DNA of 64,000 nt. Source: Gracilaria domingensis (Eukaryota; Rhodophyta; Florideophyceae; Gracilariales; Gracilariaceae). Location of the stretch: the NCBI GenBank assembly GCA_022539475.1, contig VCMS01000061.1:189943-253942 (forward strand), given 5' to 3'. Each line of letters begins with the position of its first letter. Position 1 is the stretch's first letter. The position numbers were made by a program, and so were the translations under genes. Positions 52,262 to 62,454 of this stretch are shown here, in pieces. Under the pieces are notes generated by a model. The model was not told the origin of the DNA and did no database searches. It worked only from the letters and a program-made list of their open reading frames with translations.

Positions 52262-52269
52262 GTCTCGAG
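52262..52269. other. Target-site duplication of the hAT element (right)
   Basis: GTCTCGAG, identical to the left copy. Confidence 0.95.
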
Positions 52270-52319
52270 TCGACTCTCGACCGTTTGTCAGACCGTTGTA
52301 GGCAAAAGGCGCCTTTGAT

Positions 52320-52630
52320 TCACAGCGGCCGCGGTGTACTAGAGTACAGTACGCTCCATTCGGGCTCCGAATTTCGGAGTAGTACTGTGTTGTACTCCAG
52401 TGCGGGGTTTGTACCGCGCAATGTGCTGGTGAACTCTGCCAGTTCTCGTACAAAGGCCTTGTCTTCGCGTCCCACTCCCCCGTGGATGTCGAAGCCGAAC
52501 GGCACCAGGCGCACGCCGTTCGTGTCACACTGTGCAGCGTATTTTGTTCGCTTGGCTTCTCAGCTTTGGACGCGGCGCCTCCAGCCTCCTTAGCCGCTGT
52601 GGGCAAATATGCAGCCGTTTTGGGGCTCAC
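52320..52630 (-). pseudogene. Retroelement C-terminal domain remnant, copy 2, cut by the LTR insertion
   Basis: Homologous to 32490-32966: VSP followed by an Ala-rich helix, then VPFGFDIHGGVG and LRGTNPALEYNT, against FAFDVHGGLG and VRGTNPITEYHT in copy 1. At least one frameshift lies near 52560. The homology stops exactly at 52630, where the LTR begins, between the second Val and the Ser of the VVSP motif. The element is therefore older than the LTR insertion. Confidence 0.8.
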
Positions 52631-53618
52631 TGTGGAGCAACGGCTTTCCGCTATCGGATGCATCACGGTTCTCATAATGAGATGGTACTGATGGCCGGTG
52701 ACGTGGCTAAGTTATGAAAACTCTCCTTAATTTTGGGTATTGTTGGGATGGTTTGGTTGGACCCTTAATAGGTAGACCCTGCATGGGAAGTGCCTAGTGG
52801 GTGTGATAGTAGGCCACGTGGTGGAGTTGGCTAGTTAGATATTTGTGCCACGCCCGTTGGGGAATACCCCACACCCTGACAGTGGGTCGTCCACGTGTAT
52901 GACCCTCGGGAGGTGTGCATTGTAGATACCGTAGTAGTAATAGTATATATACTCGGGTAATCTCACCCTGGAGCCGACGAGTAAATGGACAACTGAGTCG
53001 CGTCCTGTTCAGGATCGGGCTATAGTAGACAGCTGCCTACGTAGGATTACCACTCCCCTCGGAGAGTAACCACGATTGGTTTCGGCACTACTACCCCTCA
53101 GGGTCACTTAGGAAGCTTGCACCTTGCCATCTCTGGAACCTTTGTTTTATCTACCGTTGTATCGGTCCCTTGTTGTTGTCATTGTATTTTGTTGTTCATT
53201 TTCGTGACTGTTGTTGTCACCCGTTCACCTGGTTCAGGTATTGCTTCCGCCCCAGTATTGGGTATATTTTTGGCACGCCCTTGTGCGTCGCTCCGCTATC
53301 GGACCTGTTTCCGCCGGTTGGCACGGTCCGTAGCTTCGCTCCGGTGGGTTGCACCGTGAGCTCCCCCCCCGTTGACACGGTCCCCTTTTTCTCCATCTCT
53401 CCAGGTTCGGATCACACTTCACCTCTGGATCTACACCGTTCTTTGCATCTCACCTCTGTAGGTATATCCAGTCACCGTCTCTGGTCTTACACCCGGCTTG
53501 TCTCGCGACTCGAGCACGGACAGAGGGTTCTGCCGCTGTTTCTATCTCATCCAGGGAGTAGGACTCGGACATCCTAGTGGAGATTCCCCATCGCGCCTAG
53601 CGCAGGGTTTTGCTCTAC
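52631..53618 (+). repeat. 5' long terminal repeat (about 988 bp)
   Basis: Starts TGTGGAG and ends CTCTACA, a near-perfect 7-bp inverted pair of the TG...CA type. Contains a TATA-like TATATATA at 52944-52951. The left boundary is exact, from the match at 63967. The right boundary is inferred from the inverted end and the following primer-site-like TGG. Confidence 0.75.
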
Positions 53619-53838
53619 ATTTTGGTCTCCCGACTTAGAACGGTGGAGGACCATAACTGGGTTTGTTGTGTCGCTTGAAATCTGGACACTTGGAACTCCC
53701 TTTTTGGGAGATTGAAGGTCGCGGCCACGTTCACCTGGTTGTGATACGACGATCTCTCACCCCTTTTTTTTGGCTGCAGTTTGGAAGTCTCGCATTTGTT
53801 CGCGTAATAGCCCCCGAGTTCGGTTGTCAAGCTGCAGT
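53619..53838 (+). other. Leader of the LTR element with putative primer-binding site
   Basis: TGGTCTCCCGACTTAGAAC starts 3 bases after the LTR end and has the TGG expected opposite a tRNA CCA end. The tRNA is not identified. The rest is untranslated leader up to the gag ATG. Confidence 0.4.
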
Positions 53839-55950
53839 ATGCCACGCCGAGCTACCTCCTCGAAAGGAAGGTCGGTTACCTCGAATGCCCCTGCGCGGTC
53901 AGATGGTACCCGCTCGAGAATATCGGTCCCTGGATCGGGAAGTAATCGCGACAACTCCGAGAACCGGAATGCATCAGTTGATGGACAGGAGATTATAGAA
54001 CTCCCTCCGCAGGCAGTACCACAACCTGAAGTGGAAGTTCCAGTCGTGGAGACACCCTCTGCCGCACCGCCGGAAAGACTTGACTCTCAGGAGTACAGTA
54101 ATCTGGGCACTCGCCTTAGTATTGCTAACGCTGCCCACATATCCCTCATTGAGTCAGTCGAGGAACTCCGTCGACAGGTTTATAAACTCCTAGATAAGGA
54201 CGTCTCAGGAGAGGTGCGTATCCTGAGGCAGGAGATGAATTCACTCATGGAGTGCTTCGGCTCCCCAAGGGCTTATGTGGAGGAAAACCGCCTCGTACGA
54301 GAGGATACTCAAGCCGCCGTGGAACGGATCCACGCACGCTTGGACACCCTCGAAGCCACCATTCGGATGGACGAGGAAGCAGAAGCCGCCAGGCGGAATA
54401 GTTCGGAGGACGAAAGTTCAGTTCGCCAATCCACTAGGAGAAGCCGTCGTAGGTCCATGAAGGATTCCCGTAATTACTCGGATGTGTCTGACTCCGACTC
54501 CGGAAGTAGTTCGGACAGTTCATCCTCGTCGTCGTCCTCCGACTCTTCGGATGATAGCCGACGTCGGCGTCCCCGTTCATCGAAGTCACGGTCCAAGGCT
54601 ACTTTTACCTCTCAGGGAGCAATCCGCACCCGGCAGAAGGGGAAGAGGCACCCTGGCTTGAAGGAGTTGAAGCCATCTAATCCGCTGTATCGGAAGTTGC
54701 TTTCATATCGCTATTATCGACTTAAGGATACCTCCGAAGTTCGGACCTCAAGGGGAACCGGAAAGGTCCGGGACTACATCCGAAAACTCGGCGTTACTCT
54801 GAATAAGAGAGAGTTCGCAGGAGAGGACCCTATCCTGGTCCTGGACTTCCTCGCAAGGTTTGTGCAAGAAGCTGATATACTCGGAATGAGCGAGGGCCAG
54901 GCGTATGTAGCCCTCCCGTATTACCTCAAAGGTTTGGCAGAAGATCAGTTTAATTCCGTCCGCGGATCGTCAAGAGCCTCGGAAGGGGGAGTTACATGTT
55001 GGCCCGAAGCGGTACACTACCTCCTAAGGTCATATGCTACTGGTCATGCCATCCAAAAGGCGACTTCCGCCTTAAGGGATACGAAGCAACGTCCGGGAGA
55101 AACGGAAACAGCTTATTCAACGCGCCTGAATAAGGCTTTCCACCGCTGCGGTAATGTACATTCCTCGGGAGAGAGATGTTCCCTGTTCGTGGATGGGTTG
55201 GATTCCCAAATACGGGCACTTGTCGCCCGACATCGGGAGAATAATAGGAAGATGACCTACCTGGAATTAGTACAGTATGCCCAAGCCGAAGGTGAAACGC
55301 TCCGAGCTAGGCGTCCCTCTAGAACCAAACCTCGTAAGGTACTCTTCGCCGAAGAATCGGATTATTCTTCTGCCCAGGTTGATGGGAATGGTCCCAATCT
55401 GGATCACGATAACGTTAACCTCGTGGGTAGCAACCCCGACTCTATGGGTACTTCTGACCTCCCGTCCACCTCTGTCCCGTCTTCGGAAACGGATCCCGCA
55501 TTCTATGCGCAAGGACACCGGGTTCCGGCAGCGCCAATCCCCTATGGAGGTCGTGGCATGAGGTTTACTCGCCCAGGATGGAGGGATAACACCCCGCAGA
55601 GTCATGTGGATAGAGGTCCACAGGACTATTCGACCCCAGTTATCTGTTATGAATGTTACCAATATGGGCATATCTCAACGCAGTGTACGCTCCCTTCGCG
55701 GGAAAGGTCGAAAATCATCGCTCAGTTCGAATCTCTCTCCCCAGAGAACCAAGCTCGTGTGCCGAGAACTTCCTACGAAGGCGCAAAGCACGCAATGGCA
55801 GTTCATTTGAGTGGTGGATCTATGGCGACTCAAGCCGCTCCTGTGGTAGGCCAGAATATGGAAGGAAGAGTCGAACCCGCGAACAGTCATCAAGTTGGTG
55901 CCCAGGACGGGAATCGGCCACGACAGGCTGGTCCTGCTCCGAAAAACTAG
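53839..55950 (+). CDS. Gag polyprotein of the Ty3/gypsy element
   Basis: 703 residues from the first ATG. An N-terminal disordered part is followed by a helical coiled segment (about 95-195), a long Asp/Ser run and an Arg/Ser patch (about 205-275). Next is a capsid-like retrotransposon gag domain (about 300-480), and a single zinc knuckle CYECYQYGHISTQC near residue 605 for RNA binding. It forms the virus-like particle. It ends with TAG at 55948-55950. Pol begins 270 bp downstream in the same frame. Confidence 0.9.
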   Translation: MPRRATSSKGRSVTSNAPARSDGTRSRISVPGSGSNRDNSENRNASVDGQEIIELPPQAVPQPEVEVPVVETPSAAPPERLDSQEYSNLGTRLSIANAAHISLIESVEELRRQVYKLLDKDVSGEVRILRQEMNSLMECFGSPRAYVEENRLVREDTQAAVERIHARLDTLEATIRMDEEAEAARRNSSEDESSVRQSTRRSRRRSMKDSRNYSDVSDSDSGSSSDSSSSSSSSDSSDDSRRRRPRSSKSRSKATFTSQGAIRTRQKGKRHPGLKELKPSNPLYRKLLSYRYYRLKDTSEVRTSRGTGKVRDYIRKLGVTLNKREFAGEDPILVLDFLARFVQEADILGMSEGQAYVALPYYLKGLAEDQFNSVRGSSRASEGGVTCWPEAVHYLLRSYATGHAIQKATSALRDTKQRPGETETAYSTRLNKAFHRCGNVHSSGERCSLFVDGLDSQIRALVARHRENNRKMTYLELVQYAQAEGETLRARRPSRTKPRKVLFAEESDYSSAQVDGNGPNLDHDNVNLVGSNPDSMGTSDLPSTSVPSSETDPAFYAQGHRVPAAPIPYGGRGMRFTRPGWRDNTPQSHVDRGPQDYSTPVICYECYQYGHISTQCTLPSRERSKIIAQFESLSPENQARVPRTSYEGAKHAMAVHLSGGSMATQAAPVVGQNMEGRVEPANSHQVGAQDGNRPRQAGPAPKN

Positions 55951-56220
55951 ACTTGGGAGTCTCCCCAACGGGAGGGGCGTCTTCTGAGCCGAAGCTGAAG
56001 ACGCCCGAGGCGCCTCCGCTTCACTCCCCGGCTGTTAGAATCCTAACAAGGAAGATGGCTGCCACTGACGTAGATTTGGAACACTGTGGTGTTCTTCGTC
56101 GCCCGTGGGTACGGTCCCGAAATTTCCGTGCTCCGGATAGAATCCTGGTAATGGCCAAGAGGAACTACAAGGACCTTGTAGTTGTAGTAGTATGCCGACC
56201 TTGGCCTGTCCACCCAATTC
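55951..56220 (+). other. Spacer between gag and pol
   Basis: The gag/pol frame has stops here. A different frame (the third) is open from 55653 to 56228, spanning the end of gag and the start of pol. It may be part of how pol is reached, or be chance. Confidence 0.4.
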
Positions 56221-59200
56221 ATGGTTAGGCAATTAGCTGTCCTGGATACAGGAGCTGCCCCCAACTTGATCAACGAGAAGCTAATCCCGCCCACTCTTCG
56301 GGAGACGATCCGTTTCGGCCCTGCTCTAAATCTCGCCGATGCGAACAATAATCCGTTGAGAACGGCTGGTTATATTACACTCCTTGTACGATTAGGAAAT
56401 TGTTTGGTACAACTTGATTTTGTCGTCTGTGACTCATTGGCTGCACCGATTATTTTCGGTTGTGACTTCTGCGATCGGTTCGTGGAAGCCATCCGTCCGC
56501 GGAAACGCCAAGTGGAAATGGAAGACGGGTCGATACTGCCGATTGTTCGGAAACCGTTGCGAGCCGCTACGCGGAAGCACGTACCGCTGCCGGCCGCGCA
56601 ACAAGCCTCCAACGATGGCATGGGGTCGACAAAACTACACGTCACGAAGTCCGTGCAGTTGCCCCCAGAATCCCAGGTATGGGTCGACGTCAACACCAAA
56701 CAATGGGGCCTCCACACGATACAACCGTTACCGGCTTTATATGAACAGCGCCAAATCGCTCTCGCTAATGGAGTGGTCTCTATCCAACCAGATCAACCCT
56801 TCAAGGTCATGGTCGCCAACTTGGGAAAATCCACTCAGTGGCTGGTAAAGAACCAAGTGATTGGTACTGTGCTGCCACACCCGACTGCGGTCGTTCCGAC
56901 GAAAATACCTATCGCCAAGGTTCTCGGAGTGTCTGACCCTAAGGAGGGGGAAGAGAGCGCCGAACCGCAAGTTGTTGAAGCCGTGAATACGGAAGAAGCC
57001 CAAGAAGACTCGGGTTCAGACAATCCGAGACCTCTAGAGGTTAGTCCTGTGCCACCTGGCAGTGATTTGAAGGATCCTGTTGAGGAATTGATGAAGCTTG
57101 ATTTGGAGCATATACCGGAATCCCATCGGGAGAAGCTTCGCGAGATGCTGCGGGAATTCACTCCCATGTGGGACGGAACTCTAGGAACGATTGGAATAAC
57201 TGAGCATTGCATTGACTTGCTTCCGAACACTCGGCCGATTGCACAACACCCCTATCGGGCCGGACCGAAGGCTCGGGAGGAAGAGAAGTCTCAAGTTGAG
57301 AAGATGTTGCGGGCTGGCGTTATTGAGGCCGCTCAATCCCCTTGGGCGTCACCAGTAGTGCTAGTTCCGAAACCGGATGGATCTTGGAGATTTTGTATCG
57401 ATTACCGAAAGTTGAATGCGGTGACAGTGAAAGATGTATATCCGATACCCCGGATGGACGAATATATCGATTCTCTTGGGAGCGCGAACGTGTTCACCAC
57501 CCTTGACGCTAACTGGGGATACTGGCAGGTTCCCATTAGGGAGAAAGACCGGGGTAAGACGGCGTTCGTATGCCATCAAGGCCTATACCATTTCCGGAGA
57601 ATGCCCTTTGGGTTAACTAATGCACCCGCTACATTCCAGCGTGCGGTCGATATCTTACTGGCGCGATTTAAGTGGACCACATGTTTGGTGTATCTGGACG
57701 ATATCGTCGTTTTTTCCAACAATCTGGATGATCATCTGACCCATGTGCGGGACGTTATGAGAGTACTGCGTGACGCAGGGATAACATTGAAACTCAAGAA
57801 GTGCGAGTTCTTCACCGAATCGGTCAAGTATCTGGGTCACATAATCCGTCCCGGAAAGCTTTCAGTCGATGAAGTGCGGGTCAAATCCTTGAAGGAGGCG
57901 AAACACCCGAGAACTCAAACAGAGCTGCGATCCTTCTTAGGACTGTGTAACGTATACCGACGTTTCGTTCCGAACTTCGCGGACATTGCTTCACCGTTGA
58001 ACAAGCTCCTTACGAAAGGAAAACCTGTTGAATTGCACCCCTTTGGAGGCGAAGAGGCCTCCGCGTTCGCGGCATTGGTTGAAGCCGTGACGTCTCCGCC
58101 AATTCTGGCTCTCCCCAAACCTGGGTTACCCTATGAGGTCGACACTGACGCTAGCGCAAACCAGGTTGGGTGCGCTTTGTTTCAAACCGATGAGACCGGG
58201 GAACGACACCCTATTGGGTACTGGTCGAGATCGCTAAACGTTCATGAGCGGAATTACTCAGTTTCCGAGAAGGAATGTCTTGCCGTAGTCTGGGCATTGT
58301 CGACACTCAGACCATATTTGATGGGGACCCACTTTCGTGTACACACCGACCACAAATGCCTTCGCTGGCTGATGGAAATCACCGAACCATCGGGACGCCT
58401 GATGCGGTGGAGACTCCGACTGTCGGAATTCGACTTCGAAGTAGTGTACAAGAAAGGCTCCCTTAACCTCCAGGCGGACGCCCTATCCCGTTTGGGCACA
58501 TCAGCTGAAGCCGAGCCTACCGAGGACGCCGAAATCCCATGTTTTATGGTTGGCGACCTCGAAGGGAGTATGGAAATTGTGACGGATGACGTTTGTGACG
58601 ATATACTTGTCACACGACCCACTGAACCGGGTACCGGGTCATTTATACCCATCACGCCCGAGGAGATGATACGGGAACAGCAGATGGACCCCTTCTGTAC
58701 ACAGATACGAGCCCGTCTGAACGGTGGATACCACTTGCCCTTTCAGGTGAATAATCAAGGCTACTTAATAAGAAAGGTGTCACCGAACCCACAAATAGTG
58801 GTGCCGCACTCCTTACAGAGTCGGGTTCTTCACCTCTCTCACTATGTGAAGCTGGGAGCCCATCCGGGAGGAAGAAAGTTGTATCTCACATTGAGAAAGG
58901 ATTTTTACTGGCCTGCAATGGCATTCGACTGCTATGCAGTACGTCGATCCTGTCAGGAATGTGCCAAAAACGACATCAAGCTGAGGAAGCATTCAAAGAA
59001 GTTGAAGTTATTCCCTGCAAGGGCGCCGCTAGAGTCTGTCGCCATTGACATTCTTGGCGAATTGATCAAAACCTCGCAAGGGAATCAATACCTCTTGGTG
59101 ATCACCGATCGCTTCTCAAAGCTGGTACGGACTGTGCCGCTCAAGCGGATAACTGCTGCTGCTGTGGCTCAGGCGTTTGTTACCCACTGGGTCTTTGTCT

Positions 59201-60453
59201 ATGGACCACCGGTACACGTGCTCTCCGACAACGGCTCCCAGTTCACGTCGAAATTCTTCCAAGACGTTTGTCGCATCCTCGACATTAGGAACCTGTTCAC
59301 AACAACGTATCACCCCCAAACTAATGGTCAGGCAGAGAGATTTAATCGAACCATTCTTGGTGCATTGAGATCCTACGTTGCGAAACACCCCAAGACTTGG
59401 GATTTGTACACAGACGCCATTACATACGCGTACAACACCCAGGTACATCGGGTAACGTCGTTGTCCCCTTTCGAGTTAGTCCTGTCAAGGAGACCACCTC
59501 CTCTTGCCATTGAGTCACAGCCAACCATGGACGAGTACTCGACACCGAGGCTACACCGCGAAGCGTGGAAGAAATGGTTAACCACGATGGTGCCTATTGC
59601 TAAGCGCTCTATGGAGAAAGCTCAACTCGCCTACAAGCGCAATTTCGATAGCCGAATCCGTAGGCCGCTACCGCAGCTTCGGGTTGATGATTATGTGTTC
59701 CTCAGGAAGGAGTACTACAATCCTGAGAAGGAGAAGCGCCATAAGCTCTCTCCAATCGCCAGTGGCCCCTATCGGGTTGTATCCATACAGGAGACTACCG
59801 TCGTGCTTGATATCGATAATCAGCACGAGCGGGTATCGCGAGATCGAGTATATCGCGCACCGAGCCCTATACAGGAAGTTATCGCCGCGCCGGATACCGG
59901 AAACGGTCCATCGTCGCATCAAGTTACCGAACAGACGGGTACTGCAGCAAACCGTCCATCAGTTTTGCCCCACCCGCAGCGCGGTCTCGCTGACTTGCCT
60001 GAAACAACAGAGTTGCTCAAGGATAACCCCGGACTCTCACGGGTTACACCTACACCCTCTACTGAGTTACATGAGATTCACCCCTCGTCTACGGTATTGG
60101 CGCGAAATGCGGAAGCCGTATCGCACCCTAAGGAGGGGGAGGACAGTGTAAATCGCGCTCCGGTTGCTCCGGCATCCGCTGGACCTACCCGAGGTGCTGA
60201 GTCTCAGAGTGAGATGGAATCCCCCACTGGGAACGATCGCGCTGGCGCTACGTCGCGTGATTCCGAAACCTCGGCGAGGAACGAAGTCAGAAGAAGTGAA
60301 GAATCCCCTGCTGGGAGTGCTGCTGCTAAGGATGTTAGTGGCCCCGTTGGGATGCAATCCAAGTCGCTGGAACGCGCTGTAACTCGCTCGCGCGAACGTG
60401 CAGTATCCGCTGACCCCTTCGCGGGACGAAGCGGCATGGAAAGTGACGCATAG
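56221..60453 (+). CDS. Pol polyprotein (protease, reverse transcriptase, RNase H, integrase)
   Basis: 1,410 residues. Aspartic protease motif VLDTGAAPNLI at residue 7-17. Reverse transcriptase at about 355-550, with YLDD near 491 and FGLTNAPATFQ before it. RNase H at about 635-760 (DTDAS, then HTDHKCLRWL). Integrase with an HHCC zinc-binding region (about 880-930) and a D,D-35-E core at about 942, 1003 and 1039, then a GPY-type module (ASGPYRVV) near 1180. The last 200 residues are Pro/Glu/Ser-rich with no domain. The gene order identifies Ty3/gypsy. No premature stop is seen. The protease motif begins very close to the ATG, so the natural N-terminus may lie further upstream through a frame change. 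Confidence 0.93.
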   Translation: MVRQLAVLDTGAAPNLINEKLIPPTLRETIRFGPALNLADANNNPLRTAGYITLLVRLGNCLVQLDFVVCDSLAAPIIFGCDFCDRFVEAIRPRKRQVEMEDGSILPIVRKPLRAATRKHVPLPAAQQASNDGMGSTKLHVTKSVQLPPESQVWVDVNTKQWGLHTIQPLPALYEQRQIALANGVVSIQPDQPFKVMVANLGKSTQWLVKNQVIGTVLPHPTAVVPTKIPIAKVLGVSDPKEGEESAEPQVVEAVNTEEAQEDSGSDNPRPLEVSPVPPGSDLKDPVEELMKLDLEHIPESHREKLREMLREFTPMWDGTLGTIGITEHCIDLLPNTRPIAQHPYRAGPKAREEEKSQVEKMLRAGVIEAAQSPWASPVVLVPKPDGSWRFCIDYRKLNAVTVKDVYPIPRMDEYIDSLGSANVFTTLDANWGYWQVPIREKDRGKTAFVCHQGLYHFRRMPFGLTNAPATFQRAVDILLARFKWTTCLVYLDDIVVFSNNLDDHLTHVRDVMRVLRDAGITLKLKKCEFFTESVKYLGHIIRPGKLSVDEVRVKSLKEAKHPRTQTELRSFLGLCNVYRRFVPNFADIASPLNKLLTKGKPVELHPFGGEEASAFAALVEAVTSPPILALPKPGLPYEVDTDASANQVGCALFQTDETGERHPIGYWSRSLNVHERNYSVSEKECLAVVWALSTLRPYLMGTHFRVHTDHKCLRWLMEITEPSGRLMRWRLRLSEFDFEVVYKKGSLNLQADALSRLGTSAEAEPTEDAEIPCFMVGDLEGSMEIVTDDVCDDILVTRPTEPGTGSFIPITPEEMIREQQMDPFCTQIRARLNGGYHLPFQVNNQGYLIRKVSPNPQIVVPHSLQSRVLHLSHYVKLGAHPGGRKLYLTLRKDFYWPAMAFDCYAVRRSCQECAKNDIKLRKHSKKLKLFPARAPLESVAIDILGELIKTSQGNQYLLVITDRFSKLVRTVPLKRITAAAVAQAFVTHWVFVYGPPVHVLSDNGSQFTSKFFQDVCRILDIRNLFTTTYHPQTNGQAERFNRTILGALRSYVAKHPKTWDLYTDAITYAYNTQVHRVTSLSPFELVLSRRPPPLAIESQPTMDEYSTPRLHREAWKKWLTTMVPIAKRSMEKAQLAYKRNFDSRIRRPLPQLRVDDYVFLRKEYYNPEKEKRHKLSPIASGPYRVVSIQETTVVLDIDNQHERVSRDRVYRAPSPIQEVIAAPDTGNGPSSHQVTEQTGTAANRPSVLPHPQRGLADLPETTELLKDNPGLSRVTPTPSTELHEIHPSSTVLARNAEAVSHPKEGEDSVNRAPVAPASAGPTRGAESQSEMESPTGNDRAGATSRDSETSARNEVRRSEESPAGSAAAKDVSGPVGMQSKSLERAVTRSRERAVSADPFAGRSGMESDA

Positions 60454-61157
60454 CCCACCTGGGAATGGCACGCAGTGGGAGAGTTAAGAAGACAAGAATC
60501 CTTGTGGATTGTGCTGGAAAGCCTTGGTCAGGAAGTGGAGAAGTCCCATGAAGGGCGCTGCTTAGCAGACGGAACGCTATAGTGCGTTGGACCCGGAATT
60601 ACGGTAAATGGCACCGCGCGCAGTGCGCATGCGCAGCCCTATGGCGGGAGATTCGAGATTGAATACTGTAATCCCATGCCATTGCTGGAGAGTGGTGCCC
60701 GCCGCTTAGCGACCGCTTGCCGGAAACTGACACTGTAGATACCGTTCACGGGATGTGTGGCACACACGCGCGCGCCACCATCCAATGAAAATGGAGTGCA
60801 CGGCCGGATATGCGCCGTGGCCCAGCGTTCCGCCGCCCTGCACAGGGAGTGCTGTAGGCTACTTCTCCGTCGCAACGGCTCTCCTGCGACCAAAGTGAAA
60901 GTGGTTCCGCAAAACGGACGCTACCGTTCGTCGGTTGGCCGCCCGTTTGGGAAAGAAAGGAGCTCGCCGGACTCCGGAGATCGAGAGTTTTCGGTTGAAC
61001 TCACTTGTGAGGCAATTGGACGCCCGTCTCGGGAGTTAGCGCACTCCGTCAGGACGGCTTGAGAAGACCGAAGTCCACCTGTCCACCGCCCCGAAGATCG
61101 GTTCAACGCCTCCAAGGACCACTAACCCGCGTGGGTACCACTGGACATCACTGCCCA
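60454..61157 (+). other. Untranslated stretch between pol and the chromodomain frame
   Basis: About 700 bp without a convincing frame. 60610-60650 is GC-rich (GCGCGCAGTGCGCATGCGCA). It could be an intron-like or regulatory spacer. Confidence 0.4.
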
Positions 61158-61406
61158 ATGTCGGGAGAAGCACCAGGAGATGCCAAGGATGGCGTATACC
61201 CACAGGAATTCGTGGTAGATCGTATCGTGGAACACGAGAAAAGCCCCGAAGGGAAGCTACTGTATAGAGTCCGTTGGTACGGCTATTCCCCAGAGGAGGA
61301 CACTTGGGAGCCAATTGAACACCTCCCTAGGTCCAAGGTCTTGTCGTATCATCGCCGGCCTCGGACACCATTGCCTCCAACGTTGGACAATGCGATGGAG
61401 GGGTAG
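61158..61406 (+). CDS. Stand-alone chromodomain frame of the LTR element
   Basis: 82 residues from ATG 61158. EFVVDRIVEHEK, then YRVRWYGYSPEEDTWEP and the C-terminal helix HLPRSKVLSYH form a complete chromodomain with the aromatic cage positions filled (F/Y, W, W). In chromoviruses this domain is normally fused to the integrase C-terminus and steers integration to marked chromatin. Here it lies 0.7 kb after the pol stop in another frame. Expression would need splicing, a separate RNA or internal initiation. Confidence 0.8.
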   Translation: MSGEAPGDAKDGVYPQEFVVDRIVEHEKSPEGKLLYRVRWYGYSPEEDTWEPIEHLPRSKVLSYHRRPRTPLPPTLDNAMEG

Positions 61407-61839
61407 CCCGTTAACCGGTGCAGCTTACAGTTCTCGTGCCCGCTCTGCGGTTTGAAGAAGAGAAGAGTGACGCTCGAGAAGAGAAGATGAAGTCAAGAAG
61501 TAGGAAGAGATCCTCTGTATAATAGGAGAGAAGTGTTAGTAGTAGTAACCACCGAATTATCGGGACAATGCCGCATTGCGGAAAAGTAGAAAATGCCTAA
61601 AAAGGAGAAAGAAGATATCTACGCCGAGAAGCCATGGAAGGGAAGAGAAGAAGGATGCTGAGAATCCTATGGAAGGAAGAAGGAGAAGGTCCTGAAGAAG
61701 GAAGAGGAAGAAGTAAGAAGAAGAAGCTCGTCGCCGAGAAGCATACCTCGACGAGGGTAAGGGGAAACTTGCCACTAGCTGGCTTTAATTGGAAACTATC
61801 ACAAGACACTCTAAGATTGTGGGAAGACCTCATGAGGGG
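61407..61839 (+). other. Purine-rich stretch between convergent frames
   Basis: About 61450-61740 is strongly A/G-rich on the plus strand (GAAGAAGAGAAG-type words). It separates the chromodomain stop from the antisense block stop. No gene seen. Confidence 0.5.
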
Positions 61840-62454
61840 CTAACCGCCAGTGGAGGGAGCACCGCTTCCCGCGTTGGGATTCTGTGAGAAGTACTCGCTC
61901 GCGAGGGCCGCTAGCCCTGCGATGGTGTTCACGCCCGGAGGGATTGGCACGCCATGAGCCTGGAGATCGGCCCGAAGGGAAGCCACGCTTCCGGCCCAAT
62001 TTGCCGGTTGTGCGGTGGGAGCTATCAAGGACCATCCCTCAGGGGCAGGAGCGCCCTCCGTTGGGACCGCAGTTGCGTTCGGGTCCGTATTCGGAATGCC
62101 AGTGAGTTGGCCTGTTCCGGCAACGACGGCGATCTCATCATTATCCACCATTGGATCAGGGACATCCGAGGGCACGGCATAGTCCTCAGGGAACACAAAT
62201 CCAACTGGGTGACCTACCGGCATAGCGCGGGGAAGTGCGGCCATCGCGTTCGCTTGCTCTTGAGAGATGAGCTGGCGCTCCCACGGGTCGTAGTACACCC
62301 AGACCCCGGAACGGGTGGAAATTCGCCCCGGTGATCGGTCGCGGAAACGCTGTCGCCTGTCAGGCTGCCAGGCTACCGGAACTCGGTCCCAATCGACCCT
62401 GTCGATTACATCCAGCAACTCCCCAACCTCTTCCTGGTTAGCCTCGGAACCCAA
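61840..62454 (-). CDS. Antisense coding block of the LTR element, 3' part
   Basis: An open frame of 204 codons that starts with a non-ATG codon and overlaps the end of the upstream antisense frame by about 49 bp in a different phase. It reads naturally (EEVGELLDVIDRVDWDRV, then Pro/Ala-rich segments). It is probably the C-terminal part of the same protein, reached by a frameshift, a very short intron or a base error. A 29-nt GT...AG segment (GTTACC...AACCAG) would join the frames but is short for an intron. No domain recognised. Confidence 0.5.
   Translation of the reverse strand: MGSEANQEEVGELLDVIDRVDWDRVPVAWQPDRRQRFRDRSPGRISTRSGVWVYYDPWERQLISQEQANAMAALPRAMPVGHPVGFVFPEDYAVPSDVPDPMVDNDEIAVVAGTGQLTGIPNTDPNATAVPTEGAPAPEGWSLIAPTAQPANWAGSVASLRADLQAHGVPIPPGVNTIAGLAALASEYFSQNPNAGSGAPSTGG

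Noticed and set aside
55653-56228. Separate gene between gag and pol
   Set aside because: Overlaps the gag end in another phase and has no motif; at most it is part of a gag-pol frame change.
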